From the NCBI GenBank assembly GCA_022425745.1, contig JAKMEW010000403.1, positions 1-43,180 of the forward strand: DNA of 43,180 nucleotides, in the 5' to 3' direction. Under the pieces are notes generated by a model, which did not search any database, was not told the DNA's origin, and saw only the letters and a list, made by a program, of their open reading frames with translations. Position 1 is the first letter of the stretch, and every line of letters starts with the position of its first letter. This document shows, piece by piece, positions 35,780-43,180 of the stretch. Made by a program: the position numbers and the translations under genes. This DNA comes from Rubripirellula sp. (GTDB lineage: Bacteria > Planctomycetota > Planctomycetia > Pirellulales > Pirellulaceae).

Positions 35780-36928
35780 GTGATCCCTATCTATCTCGAC
35801 AATGCTGCAACCACTCAGGTAGATCCAAGCGTGATCGAATGCTTGCAGAAAGTGATGTCGGAAGGCCCGGCAAATCCTTCAAGTCTTCATCATCGTGGTC
35901 GGTATGCCAGATATTCTGTGGAGCGTGCCACAGAACAAATTGGTCAATGTTTGGGAACCCTGTTGGATCAGCCCGGTGGTGATCGGCTCATTTATACCGG
36001 TAGTGGGACTGAGGCAAATAATTTAGTTATTCAGGGCCTCTCTAAGGTTCACCATTACATCTTCAGCCGTATTGAACACCCGAGTGTTCTTGAGGTGGGA
36101 AAATGGCTACAGAAACAAGGGAAAAGTGTTTCTTGGATTGATGCTGACCACAATGGGACGATCTGCTTAGAACACCTGGATTTTTTGCTTAGCTCAGATG
36201 AATCCCCGTCGACCCTAGTAGCAACGATGTGGGCTAATAATGAAACAGGTGTTTTACAACCAATTGAAGAGATAGCGACACTGTGCAAAGCAGCCAACGT
36301 AAGACTTCACGTTGATGCCACCCAGTGTGTTGGGAAAATCCCCTTGAACCTCAATGAGATCGATATCACATCGATCACTTTTTCTGCGCATAAATTTCAC
36401 GGACCCTCCGGAATCGGAGCTTCTTGGATTTCCGGTGGACAAACGATTGAACCCATCATGTTCGGGGGTGAACAACAACTTGAGACCAGACCTGGTACTG
36501 AGCCCGTTGCTCTAATCGCCGGCATGGGCCAAGCGCTCGCTGTCGCGTGTAGCGGTTTAGATCAAGTTACTAAGCACTGCCTGACATTGCGTGATCAACT
36601 CGAACGCGAACTCCTGATTCGATTCCCGGATTTAGTGGTCCAAGGTGTTGGGGTTCCGCGATTACCAGGAACTACCTGTATCTCTTTTGTAGGTGCAGAT
36701 CGGCAGTCGATGCTAATGGCCCTCGACCTCGAAGGAGTAGCTTGCAGTAGCGGATCGGCCTGTAGCAGTGGAAGTAGTCCGCCGAGCCATGTTCTAACGG
36801 CAATGTCTCGCCCAAAAGTAGAAATTGATTCAGCCCTTCGATTCGCTGTCTCGAAGTTTTCCACATCATATGAAATTGATGATGTAATTGATCGTATCTC
36901 TCGTGTTTACAGTCGTTTACGGCGATAA
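35780..36928 (+). CDS. Cysteine desulfurase (NifS/IscS-like)
   Basis: Start chosen at the GTG at 35780 because it gives the family's normal N-terminus (IPIYLDNAATTQVDP); a TTG at 35738 would add 14 unusual residues. 382 residues. Landmarks: SAHKFHGPSGIGASW (PLP Lys), LHVDATQCVGKIP, TGSGTEANNL, LVATMWANNETGVLQPIEEI, and SGSACSSGSSPPSHV with the catalytic Cys loop. It transfers sulfur from cysteine to Fe-S or thio-cofactor assembly. It lies immediately upstream of dnaA; the Mrp-type Fe-S carrier is also in the window. Confidence 0.93.
   Translation: MIPIYLDNAATTQVDPSVIECLQKVMSEGPANPSSLHHRGRYARYSVERATEQIGQCLGTLLDQPGGDRLIYTGSGTEANNLVIQGLSKVHHYIFSRIEHPSVLEVGKWLQKQGKSVSWIDADHNGTICLEHLDFLLSSDESPSTLVATMWANNETGVLQPIEEIATLCKAANVRLHVDATQCVGKIPLNLNEIDITSITFSAHKFHGPSGIGASWISGGQTIEPIMFGGEQQLETRPGTEPVALIAGMGQALAVACSGLDQVTKHCLTLRDQLERELLIRFPDLVVQGVGVPRLPGTTCISFVGADRQSMLMALDLEGVACSSGSACSSGSSPPSHVLTAMSRPKVEIDSALRFAVSKFSTSYEIDDVIDRISRVYSRLRR
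36857..36865 (-). promoter_or_regulatory. DnaA-box-like 9-mer
   Basis: TTTTCCACA, one base off the TTATCCACA consensus. It lies inside the end of the cysteine desulfurase gene, 170 bp before dnaA. Confidence 0.4.
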
Positions 36929-36932
36929 TATT

Positions 36933-36941
36933 TGTGGAAAA
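36933..36941 (+). promoter_or_regulatory. DnaA-box-like 9-mer upstream of dnaA
   Basis: TGTGGAAAA, the complement-orientation of the same TTTTCCACA box, in the 106-bp gap before dnaA. A candidate autoregulatory or origin site. Confidence 0.45.
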
Positions 36942-36986
36942 CTTGTTTTATTCCTCGTTTCAGAAGAGAACAGTACTTAAGCTAAT

Positions 36987-37020
36987 AAGGAGCGCATCAG
37001 CGATGACTGACCTTGATTAG
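36987..37020 (+). promoter_or_regulatory. Possible five-codon leader ORF before dnaA
   Basis: AAGGAG (36987-36992) precedes an ATG at 37003 that begins MTDLD and stops at 37020, 14 bases before the dnaA ATG and out of its frame. AAGGAG is a better Shine-Dalgarno than anything directly before dnaA (only GAAGG at about 10 bases). It could couple or attenuate dnaA translation (inference). Confidence 0.4.
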
Positions 37021-37034
37021 ACGAAGGTAGTTGG

Positions 37035-38180
37035 ATGACAGAACCAGCTAAAACACCTCCACAGCGTCTCGATTCGATTGCTCTAGAACGCCCACTAGAT
37101 TGGAATCGACGGCGAGATGCTCCCAAAATTCATCCAATCCTGCCTTACTTCATCACTGGTGAAGAAAACCGCCTTACTGCCTTCGTCAGTCAATCTATTT
37201 CTCACGTGTTACCTGAAGGAAACCCAATTCTTCTTACTGGACCTTCAGGAGCCGGTAAAACGGTGATGGTCATTCATCTGGCCGCTCAAATCACTCAATC
37301 AGACAGGCTTAAAAGTGAAGATGAAAAAGCGACCACCGAGCTAAATGATGGCTCAGCAATCGAGGTCCTTTACACCACCGCCAACGATTTCCACCGTGAG
37401 TACACCGAAAATGTTGCCGCTGACGTGCTACAAACAATGCGAGACAAAATCAATCAAGCATCAGTGTGGATCGTTGAAGACTTGGAACACATACGAGAAA
37501 AAGTAAGCTCTCAACAAGAACTTTCCTTGCGTCTGGAATCTCGAATCCTTGATGGCAAGCCCACTCTCTTAACCAGCAATCAACGTCCACACGACGTAAA
37601 AGGATTCAAAGCAGATTTCTGTAGTCGCTGTGTTGGTGGCCTTAGCCTTCCCCTCACACAACCTGGATATGACGCAAAGAAGCAAATTATCTCGGAGTTA
37701 ATGATAAAACATGATGTCAATGCAGCGGAGAATCTCTTAGGGGAATTACTAGCTCGTTTAGATTCCGAAGTTCCCGTTCGAAGTCTAGAAGCTATCATCC
37801 GATCGATCAAACTTTGGTGCACAATGAATCAATCTGAGCCCAAAAGTGAAGCGCTGGATTACGCGACTGAATCGACTTCAAAAACCCTCGATATTTCGTT
37901 GCATAAAATTAACGCGGCTGTTGCCAAACATTTCAAACTAAAACGAGCAGACCTACGAAGCCATTCTCGCAAACAGACATTGGTTCGCGCACGCTCCCTT
38001 GCGATGCTCATCGCTCGCAACGTTACTGACCAAACGATGCAGCAAATTGGTAAGTACTTCGGAGGAAGAGATCACACGACGGTGCTGCATGCACTGCGAT
38101 CTACCGAAAATCGGTTACAAGAAGACCCCCAACTGTTGGACGCAATGGAGAGAATTAAAAGCCAGTTAAAAGTCAATTGA
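37035..38180 (+). CDS. dnaA: Chromosomal replication initiator DnaA, short divergent form
   Basis: 381 residues against about 450 in typical DnaA, because the N-terminal domains I/II are missing: the ATPase begins near residue 35. Walker A GPSGAGKT (69-76), Walker B WIVEDL (145-150), the initiator-specific stretch LYTTANDFHREYTENV, sensor-like LTSNQRP, box VII SR (Arg198, equal to the E. coli Arg285 finger) but Asp instead of the nearby first Arg, then domain IV with FGGRDHTTVLHA (342-353). It initiates replication by melting the origin. Followed by a 479-bp gap and dnaN. Confidence 0.93.
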   Translation: MTEPAKTPPQRLDSIALERPLDWNRRRDAPKIHPILPYFITGEENRLTAFVSQSISHVLPEGNPILLTGPSGAGKTVMVIHLAAQITQSDRLKSEDEKATTELNDGSAIEVLYTTANDFHREYTENVAADVLQTMRDKINQASVWIVEDLEHIREKVSSQQELSLRLESRILDGKPTLLTSNQRPHDVKGFKADFCSRCVGGLSLPLTQPGYDAKKQIISELMIKHDVNAAENLLGELLARLDSEVPVRSLEAIIRSIKLWCTMNQSEPKSEALDYATESTSKTLDISLHKINAAVAKHFKLKRADLRSHSRKQTLVRARSLAMLIARNVTDQTMQQIGKYFGGRDHTTVLHALRSTENRLQEDPQLLDAMERIKSQLKVN

Positions 38181-38659
38181 GTGTTCTCGCATAGCTATTT
38201 TGGAATCCGTTTTTGGTGTGAAAACCCTTATCCCGTTTCCAAGAAATCTAAAAATATTGTGCGTGGAAAACCTGTTGATTCCCTGTCTTCTCCTCTCAGT
38301 TATCAGTGAAGCATTTACGTAGTGCCGCTTTGCTAGTGATGCCAAATGTCAGAACACCACGTGTTTGTCGACCTGACCTTTGCACTATTCAACGCGTTTT
38401 CCACAGCAGTGATATTTTCCTAAAGCATTGCTATTAAACGACTTATGATTTTAAATAGCATTACCCTAACACTGAACGCCTTTCCATTACGAAGAAGACG
38501 ATAAATAAAATTACTAGATAGGAAAGAAGAGAAGCTGCACTCCATAGAAAAACTCAAACCACCATACGTTAGACGGGTGCCGTCTTTGAGCATGGACCGT
38601 CATACTATTGGTGAGTTGAAATTAACTTCCAATGACCACACGCAATTCTTTGCAATTTC
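38181..38659. other. Candidate replication origin (oriC) between dnaA and dnaN
   Basis: 479 bp without a gene. It holds CGTGGAAAA (38262-38270) and the opposite TTTTCCACA (38397-38405), both DnaA-box-like, followed by an AT-rich stretch with an imperfect inverted repeat (GCTATTAAA...TTTAAATAGC, 38430-38459) and more A/T to about 38520. dnaA-dnaN gaps often hold oriC. Consensus TTATCCACA is not present, so planctomycete-specific boxes are assumed. Confidence 0.45.
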
Positions 38660-39778
38660 ATGAAAATCATTTGCCAACGCGAATCGCTGACAAACGCTTT
38701 CACTCTTGCTGCGAGTATCGCTCCAACCAGATCTCCAAAAGAGATTCTGATGAACGTGAAGTTGGTTGCCGCTAACAGTCGAATTGTTTTGACTGCCACA
38801 GACATGGAAGTCGGAATCCGCCTGGATGTCGAAGAGGGCATTGAGGTTGAGAGTGAAGGTACGGCTTTATTGCCTGTGCAAAGAACCATGGCGATTCTTC
38901 GTGAGAGTACAGATCCAACTCTGACGATTGAAACGGATCAGTCTGGTATTCGAATTAGTGGTGCACGTAGTAAGTTTCGTTTACCTGGTAGTAACCCAGA
39001 CGAGTTTCCGAGCGTAAGTGGCTTTGAGGAAGATAAGTACCATGTAATTCCCACCCGTCTCTTCCGGGAGATGGTAAAACGAACGGTGTTTGCTACAGAC
39101 TCTGAAAGCAGTCGTTTTGCCCTCGGTGGTGTCTTGTTGGAGTTAGAAAGTGAGAAAGTAATTGCTGTTGGAACGGATGGTCGACGTCTTGCTCGCATGG
39201 AAGGACTCGGGCAGGCAATCGGCGAACATCAGACCAGCGGCTCCAGCACGATCGTTCCAACTCGAGCCATACAGCTTATCGAGCGGGCGTTAAATGATCG
39301 TGATGAATCCGTCGATGTGGCAGCTAGGAACAATGACCTACTCGTCCGAACACCTCGCGGTGTTATTTATTCTCGGTTAGTCGAAGGGCGTTATCCGAAT
39401 TGGCGGCAGGTGTTTCCGCAGCGTGAAAATGCCGTAGAGATCGACATGACAGTAGGCCCACTTTATTCAGCCTTGCGGCAGGCTGCGATTGTTACTGATC
39501 ATGACAGCCGAGGGATTGACTTCACGTTCGCAGATGGGACTCTGAAGATGGAAGCCAATACGGCTGAAATCGGTGAATCACAAATTGAGTTACCAATCGC
39601 GTATGACGGTGAGCCGATCACGTTAACGCTTGATCATCGATATGTGGCAGATTTCTGCAAAGTGCTTGATAACGAACTCAGCTTCGTGATGGAAATCGAG
39701 TCAGCTTCCTCACCAGCATTACTTTTGACTGATGATGGTTATGGCTATGTCATCATGCCGATGGCTCGAGATAAATAA
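38660..39778 (+). CDS. dnaN: DNA polymerase III beta sliding clamp
   Basis: 372 residues, normal length. MKIICQRESLTNAFTLAASIAPTRS begins domain 1, with LTATDMEVGIRL, SGARSKFRLPG and EFPSV; domain 2 follows with ALGGVLLELE and VGTDGRRLARME; domain 3 ends YGYVIMPMARDK, the family's usual end (YxxMPM). It forms the ring that tethers the replicative polymerase. Ends at the terminator at 39795. Confidence 0.97.
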   Translation: MKIICQRESLTNAFTLAASIAPTRSPKEILMNVKLVAANSRIVLTATDMEVGIRLDVEEGIEVESEGTALLPVQRTMAILRESTDPTLTIETDQSGIRISGARSKFRLPGSNPDEFPSVSGFEEDKYHVIPTRLFREMVKRTVFATDSESSRFALGGVLLELESEKVIAVGTDGRRLARMEGLGQAIGEHQTSGSSTIVPTRAIQLIERALNDRDESVDVAARNNDLLVRTPRGVIYSRLVEGRYPNWRQVFPQRENAVEIDMTVGPLYSALRQAAIVTDHDSRGIDFTFADGTLKMEANTAEIGESQIELPIAYDGEPITLTLDHRYVADFCKVLDNELSFVMEIESASSPALLLTDDGYGYVIMPMARDK

Positions 39779-39794
39779 ACCTACCAAAGGCAAA

Positions 39795-39826
39795 AAAAAA
39801 ACCTGCTAGTTTGAGCAGGTTTTTTT
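39795..39826. terminator. Bidirectional terminator between dnaN and clpC
   Basis: AAAAAACCTGCT (39795-39806) pairs with AGCAGGTTTTTT (39815-39826); the A-run on one side and T-run on the other serve both convergent genes. Confidence 0.88.
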
Positions 39827-39849
39827 GTTTATTTAGAAGCCAAGATTGC

Positions 39850-42468
39850 TCAGGAACCTTCTGTAGATCCGGCGGCGACGGTTTGATCTACTTCTGGGAG
39901 ACCTCTTGATTCGCCTTTAAAATCTAATCGCACTAATTTGATTTTTGAATTTTTTGGGCCAACGATCTTTCCGTCTTCTTTGATCGAGACTTTCGAAGTT
40001 GGAACTTGCTTCCCATCTTCATTTTCAGCGATTACATCAACGATGATCGTATCGTGATTCTCGAAAGCTCCACGAAGTAATTCTTCACTCAGAGGATCTT
40101 CAATTCTTTGTTCAAGTGCACGACGTAATGGCCTAGCTCCGTAGTCAAGATTGCTGCCTTTTTTTACTAAGAATTCTTTAGCAAGATCGGTCAACTCTAA
40201 ATTGAGACCACGATCCAAGAGCCGCTGTCGAACTTTGGCTAATTCAAAGTCGATCACGCCTTTAAGGTCGTGGTTTGTTAAGTGTCTGAAGATGATCGTG
40301 TCATCGAGCCGGTTGAGGAATTCGGGTCGGAATACTCTTTCAATTTGATCCATGACACGCTGTTTCATGGAATCATAACTCGCATCATCATCCGGTTTTT
40401 GAAAACCAAAAGCCGACTGATTCTTGATAGCTTCGGCTCCCGCATTGGTAGTCATGATCAGGATGGTGTTACGGAAATCTACATTTCGGCCGAAAGAATC
40501 GGTAAGGCGACCCTCTTCCATCACCTGCAACATCATGTTGAAGACGTCAGGGTGCGCCTTCTCAATCTCGTCGAACAATACGACAGCGTACGGGCGGCGA
40601 CGAATTTTTTCGGTGAGTTGTCCACCTTCTTCATAACCGACGAATCCTGGAGGTGCACCAATCAAGCGACTGACGTTGTGCTTTTCCATGTATTCACTCA
40701 TATCGATATGAACGAGTGCATCAGAGTCGCCGAAGAGGTATTCGGCGAGTGACTTAGCGAGTAGTGTTTTACCCACGCCAGTAGGGCCGGCGAAAATGAA
40801 ACAACCTGTTGGTCGTTTTGGATCCTTCAATCCGCTACGGCTACGTCGGACTGCTTTGGACACAGCAGTAACAGCAGTAGTTTGACTAACCACTCGCTTG
40901 TGAAGTTCTTCTTCCATTTTGATCAAGCGCAGACTGTCTTCTGTGGACAGACGCGTTAGCGGTATCCCCGTCATCTTGCTGACCACCTCAGCGATGATCT
41001 CTTCGTCGACAACGCCGTCGGTCTGTTGACTTTTATCACGCCAATCTTGGGTGATTTGATCTTTCTTTTTGCGAAGCTTTTCCGCTTGATCTCGAAGGTT
41101 TGCAGCTTTTTCGAAGTCTTGGTTCGCAACCGCTTCTTCTTTTTCCTTATTTAGCTTTTCAACCTCTTCGTCAATTTCTTTTAGGTCTGGTGGGCGAGTC
41201 ATGGTTCGCAATCGAACCCGAGCGCCAGCTTCGTCAATCACATCGATTGCTTTATCGGGTAAACATCTAGCAGTGATGTATCGTTCACTCATTTCGACGG
41301 CAGCAACAATAGCATCGTCGGTGAACTGTACTCGATGATGTTCTTCATAACGGCCTCTCAATCCCTTGAGAATTTCTATGGTTTCGACCTGTCCAGTTGG
41401 TTCAACCATGATTTCTTGGAATCGGCGAGCCAACGCGTTATCTTTCTCGATGTACTTCCGATACTCATCAAGGGTGGTCGCACCAATGCATTGGATTTCA
41501 CCGCGTGCCAGAGCTGGCTTGAGTACGTTTGCAGCATCGATCGCGCCTTCAGCACCACCGGCTCCGACGAGCGTGTGAAGTTCGTCAATGAATAAGATGG
41601 TGTTCTTAACTCGTCGCACTTCTGTCATGACAGCTTTGATGCGTTCTTCAAATTGTCCACGGTATTTCGTACCGGCGACCATCATCGCTAAGTCGAGAAC
41701 AACAATTCTTTTTTCGGCCAAGATTTCCGGAACATCGCCCTCGATGACTCGTTGTGCGAAACCTTCAACGATAGCGGTTTTTCCAACCCCTGCTTCCCCA
41801 AGTAGAACGGGGTTGTTTTTCGTTCGACGACATAAAATCTGGATAGCGCGTTCAATTTCACGGGCGCGACCAATGACCGGGTCCAGTTCACCCTTCTTAG
41901 CAAGTTCTGTTAAGTCGCGACCGAAGCTATCGAGAGCTGGTGTTTTGCTCTTACTGGTTTTTCCGGAACTGGCAGCGCCTTCGCTCTCACCGGAGCGGCC
42001 ACCACGTTCTCCAACTTCAGCACCTTCTAGGCCATGACCGAGAAGATTGAGAACTTCCTCCCGAACGTCTTCCAATTTGAGGCCCAGGTTCATGAGAACT
42101 TGTGCAGCCACACCCTCCTGTTCGCGGAGAAGACCCAAGAGGATGTGCTCCGTTCCGACGTAGCTATGATTCAAATTACGAGCTTCTTCCATCGAATACT
42201 CGATGACTTTCTTAGCTCGAGGTGTTTGGGGTAGTTTCCCGACGGTCACCATTTCAGGACCGCTTTGAACTAATTTTTCAACCTCTAGCCGAATCTTACG
42301 AAGATCCACTTCAAGGTTCTTCAGCACGTTCGCAGCTACTCCACTTCCTTCTTTGACAAGCCCAAGAAGGATGTGCTCCGTCCCGATGTATTCGTGGTTG
42401 AAACGTTGCGCTTCTTGATTAGCCAGTTGCATGACTTTTCGAGCGCGGTCAGTAAATCGTTCGTACAT
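39850..42468 (-). CDS. clpC: ClpC-type AAA+ chaperone of the Clp protease
   Basis: 872 residues. Two Clp_N repeats at about 3-65 and 78-145 (both with [11 protein letters not shown] / [11 protein letters not shown]), a Gly/Ser-rich linker (about 147-177), AAA1 with GEAGVGKT (224-231) and ILFIDELH, a UVR region (about 428-472), and AAA2 with GPTGVGKT (561-568) and [11 protein letters not shown]. The SAFGF tripeptide in AAA2 (about 686-689) fits the ClpP-docking loop. It unfolds proteins for ClpP. The C-terminus is longer and acidic/charged. Divergent promoter region lies upstream to 42890. Confidence 0.97.
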   Translation of the reverse strand: MYERFTDRARKVMQLANQEAQRFNHEYIGTEHILLGLVKEGSGVAANVLKNLEVDLRKIRLEVEKLVQSGPEMVTVGKLPQTPRAKKVIEYSMEEARNLNHSYVGTEHILLGLLREQEGVAAQVLMNLGLKLEDVREEVLNLLGHGLEGAEVGERGGRSGESEGAASSGKTSKSKTPALDSFGRDLTELAKKGELDPVIGRAREIERAIQILCRRTKNNPVLLGEAGVGKTAIVEGFAQRVIEGDVPEILAEKRIVVLDLAMMVAGTKYRGQFEERIKAVMTEVRRVKNTILFIDELHTLVGAGGAEGAIDAANVLKPALARGEIQCIGATTLDEYRKYIEKDNALARRFQEIMVEPTGQVETIEILKGLRGRYEEHHRVQFTDDAIVAAVEMSERYITARCLPDKAIDVIDEAGARVRLRTMTRPPDLKEIDEEVEKLNKEKEEAVANQDFEKAANLRDQAEKLRKKKDQITQDWRDKSQQTDGVVDEEIIAEVVSKMTGIPLTRLSTEDSLRLIKMEEELHKRVVSQTTAVTAVSKAVRRSRSGLKDPKRPTGCFIFAGPTGVGKTLLAKSLAEYLFGDSDALVHIDMSEYMEKHNVSRLIGAPPGFVGYEEGGQLTEKIRRRPYAVVLFDEIEKAHPDVFNMMLQVMEEGRLTDSFGRNVDFRNTILIMTTNAGAEAIKNQSAFGFQKPDDDASYDSMKQRVMDQIERVFRPEFLNRLDDTIIFRHLTNHDLKGVIDFELAKVRQRLLDRGLNLELTDLAKEFLVKKGSNLDYGARPLRRALEQRIEDPLSEELLRGAFENHDTIIVDVIAENEDGKQVPTSKVSIKEDGKIVGPKNSKIKLVRLDFKGESRGLPEVDQTVAAGSTEGS

Positions 42469-42890
42469 GGTCTATCTCGTTACGATTCAGTTGCTGATTT
42501 TCTGCCTTCACCGTTATCAACGATTGAAAATCAACGACTCAAGCGGGGTGTCTTGGTCTTATTTAATCTTTTGGGCTGACAATCTCTTGTCAAATTGGCT
42601 GTCCGTTCAAGCTGCTACAGGGAGACAGCAAACCACACGCCATATGATTGCACTATGGCTACCACTTTTCCGAAGGTTTTTGCAAGTCAAAGCAGGTAAA
42701 GCAGCCAATTAACAACGTAAATTCTATCCATTTAACGCAAAATCGGGGATGGGTACTGAAAAATGAAAGGCTTCAAAACCACAATACCCTCGATGCAGTC
42801 GACTTTTGCCAGTCACCTTTCCTTAAAGCGTCCGAACGGACAATTGGGGGGGATGTGGACTTGGTGCATCTTCTGTTGTCACATCACCCG
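42469..42890. other. 422-bp region upstream of clpC
   Basis: No convincing gene; frames on the plus strand here look random in composition. It holds a duplicated ATCAACGA (42516-42523, 42530-42537; 14-bp period) and a consensus -35. No CIRCE (TTAGCACTC-N9-GAGTGCTAA) and no classical CtsR site was seen. Confidence 0.55.
42562..42593 (-). promoter_or_regulatory. Candidate clpC promoter
   Basis: On the minus strand TTGACA (42588-42593) is a perfect -35. The -10 is weak: AAGATT at 17 bp spacing or ATTAAA at 20 bp. It is about 100-125 bp upstream of the clpC start. Confidence 0.35.
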
Positions 42891-43180
42891 CTAAAAAGCA
42901 ATTTTTTCTGATACCGGTTTGTCGCCTACTTGAGCAGCAATTCGACGCTCTTCGGCTTGAATTTCTAGCCACCATCGATCTGCAACCTCTAAACGCTGCA
43001 TTTCGCGAAGCAAGAGTTTTGCAGCATCATAACGATTTGTTGTGCGGTAAAGTCCAGCGAGCAAGAGAAGTGCTGGTGGATCGCGTGGCTCTATTGCTAG
43101 CATATCCGTCAATACGCCTTCGGCTTCAGCGTACTGGTTTCTCAGGGTGTGTGCCAAAGCGTCATTGAAAAGATCAGCGG
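42891..43180 (-). CDS. TPR-repeat protein, C-terminal end (5' end outside window)
   Basis: The frame is open to the window edge, with ADLFNDALAHTLRNQYAEAE before the TTG at 43157, so the start is outside. It shows TPR-like repeats: NQYAEAEGVLTDMLAIEPRDP, LLLLAGLYRTTNRYDAAKLLLREM. Such repeats mediate protein-protein contacts. The end of the protein is VSEKIAF. No other domain is visible in the ~96 residues present. Confidence 0.7.
   Translation of the reverse strand, partial: ADLFNDALAHTLRNQYAEAEGVLTDMLAIEPRDPPALLLLAGLYRTTNRYDAAKLLLREMQRLEVADRWWLEIQAEERRIAAQVGDKPVSEKIAF

Noticed and set aside
38226-38236. TTATCC-like match before the origin
   Set aside because: Reads TTATCCCGT; only the first six positions match the DnaA box.
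42431-42911. Two plus-strand frames upstream of clpC
   Set aside because: No family resemblance, no ribosome site, and random-looking composition; they overlap the clpC start or TPR gene end.

Overview
The window looks like a chromosomal segment of a planctomycete, most likely of the Pirellulaceae/Rhodopirellula type. The reasons are a secreted sulfatase, a DUF1592 cytochrome followed by a DUF1552 protein, a PQQ-like propeller protein with a methyltransferase-like N-terminus, paired Gfo/Idh and sugar isomerase genes, a lysine/alanine-only histone-like protein, and a moderate GC content. The placement is inferred from gene families; no rRNA is present. I see no tRNA, rRNA, CRISPR array, transposase or phage gene.

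Layout. 1-980: the 3' end of a sulfatase with a C-terminal discoidin-like domain. 1015-3610 (minus): an S9 peptidase followed by a secreted rhodanese. 3855-6851 (plus): the PQQ-like propeller protein. 6858-12546 (minus): a tight unit of DUF1592 cytochrome, DUF1552 protein and HEAT-repeat protein. 12754-14025 (plus): a polytopic membrane protein, ending at a bidirectional terminator. 14195-17860: a sugar-metabolism cluster with isomerase and oxidoreductase leftward and a DUF4432 aldose-epimerase-like protein rightward. 17919-20873 (minus): three secreted or membrane proteins, two of them paralogous with a CCFG motif. 21348-23663 (plus): a small secreted protein, then a PAS/Fis-type regulator whose AAA+ domain has lost its ATPase motifs, overlapping a small unknown gene. 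23809-24888: an Mrp/ApbC P-loop ATPase, closed by a terminator. 24984-28645 (minus): prolyl oligopeptidase, an M50 protease and the histone-like protein.

28818-33601 (plus): ComEC, a HemX/CcsA-like membrane protein and HemA, the last two overlapping by ATGA. 33702-34886 (minus): ScpB with a 94-residue nearly pure Asp/Glu tail. 35037-39778 (plus): a membrane-anchored unknown, a cysteine desulfurase, a short divergent DnaA and DnaN. The dnaA-dnaN gap and dnaA's upstream flank carry DnaA-box-like 9-mers, so this is a good candidate replication origin. 39850-42468 (minus): ClpC. 42891-43180 (minus): the end of a TPR protein that runs off the window.

No single obvious new defence or metabolic system stands out. 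The most unusual items are the catalytically dead NtrC-like regulator with its overlapping partner; the dnaA locus (no domain I, a five-codon leader ORF with a better ribosome site than dnaA, clustered box-like 9-mers); the opposite-charge chromosome proteins (polylysine histone-like and polyacidic ScpB tail); and the degenerate methyltransferase-like module fused to the PQQ propeller.
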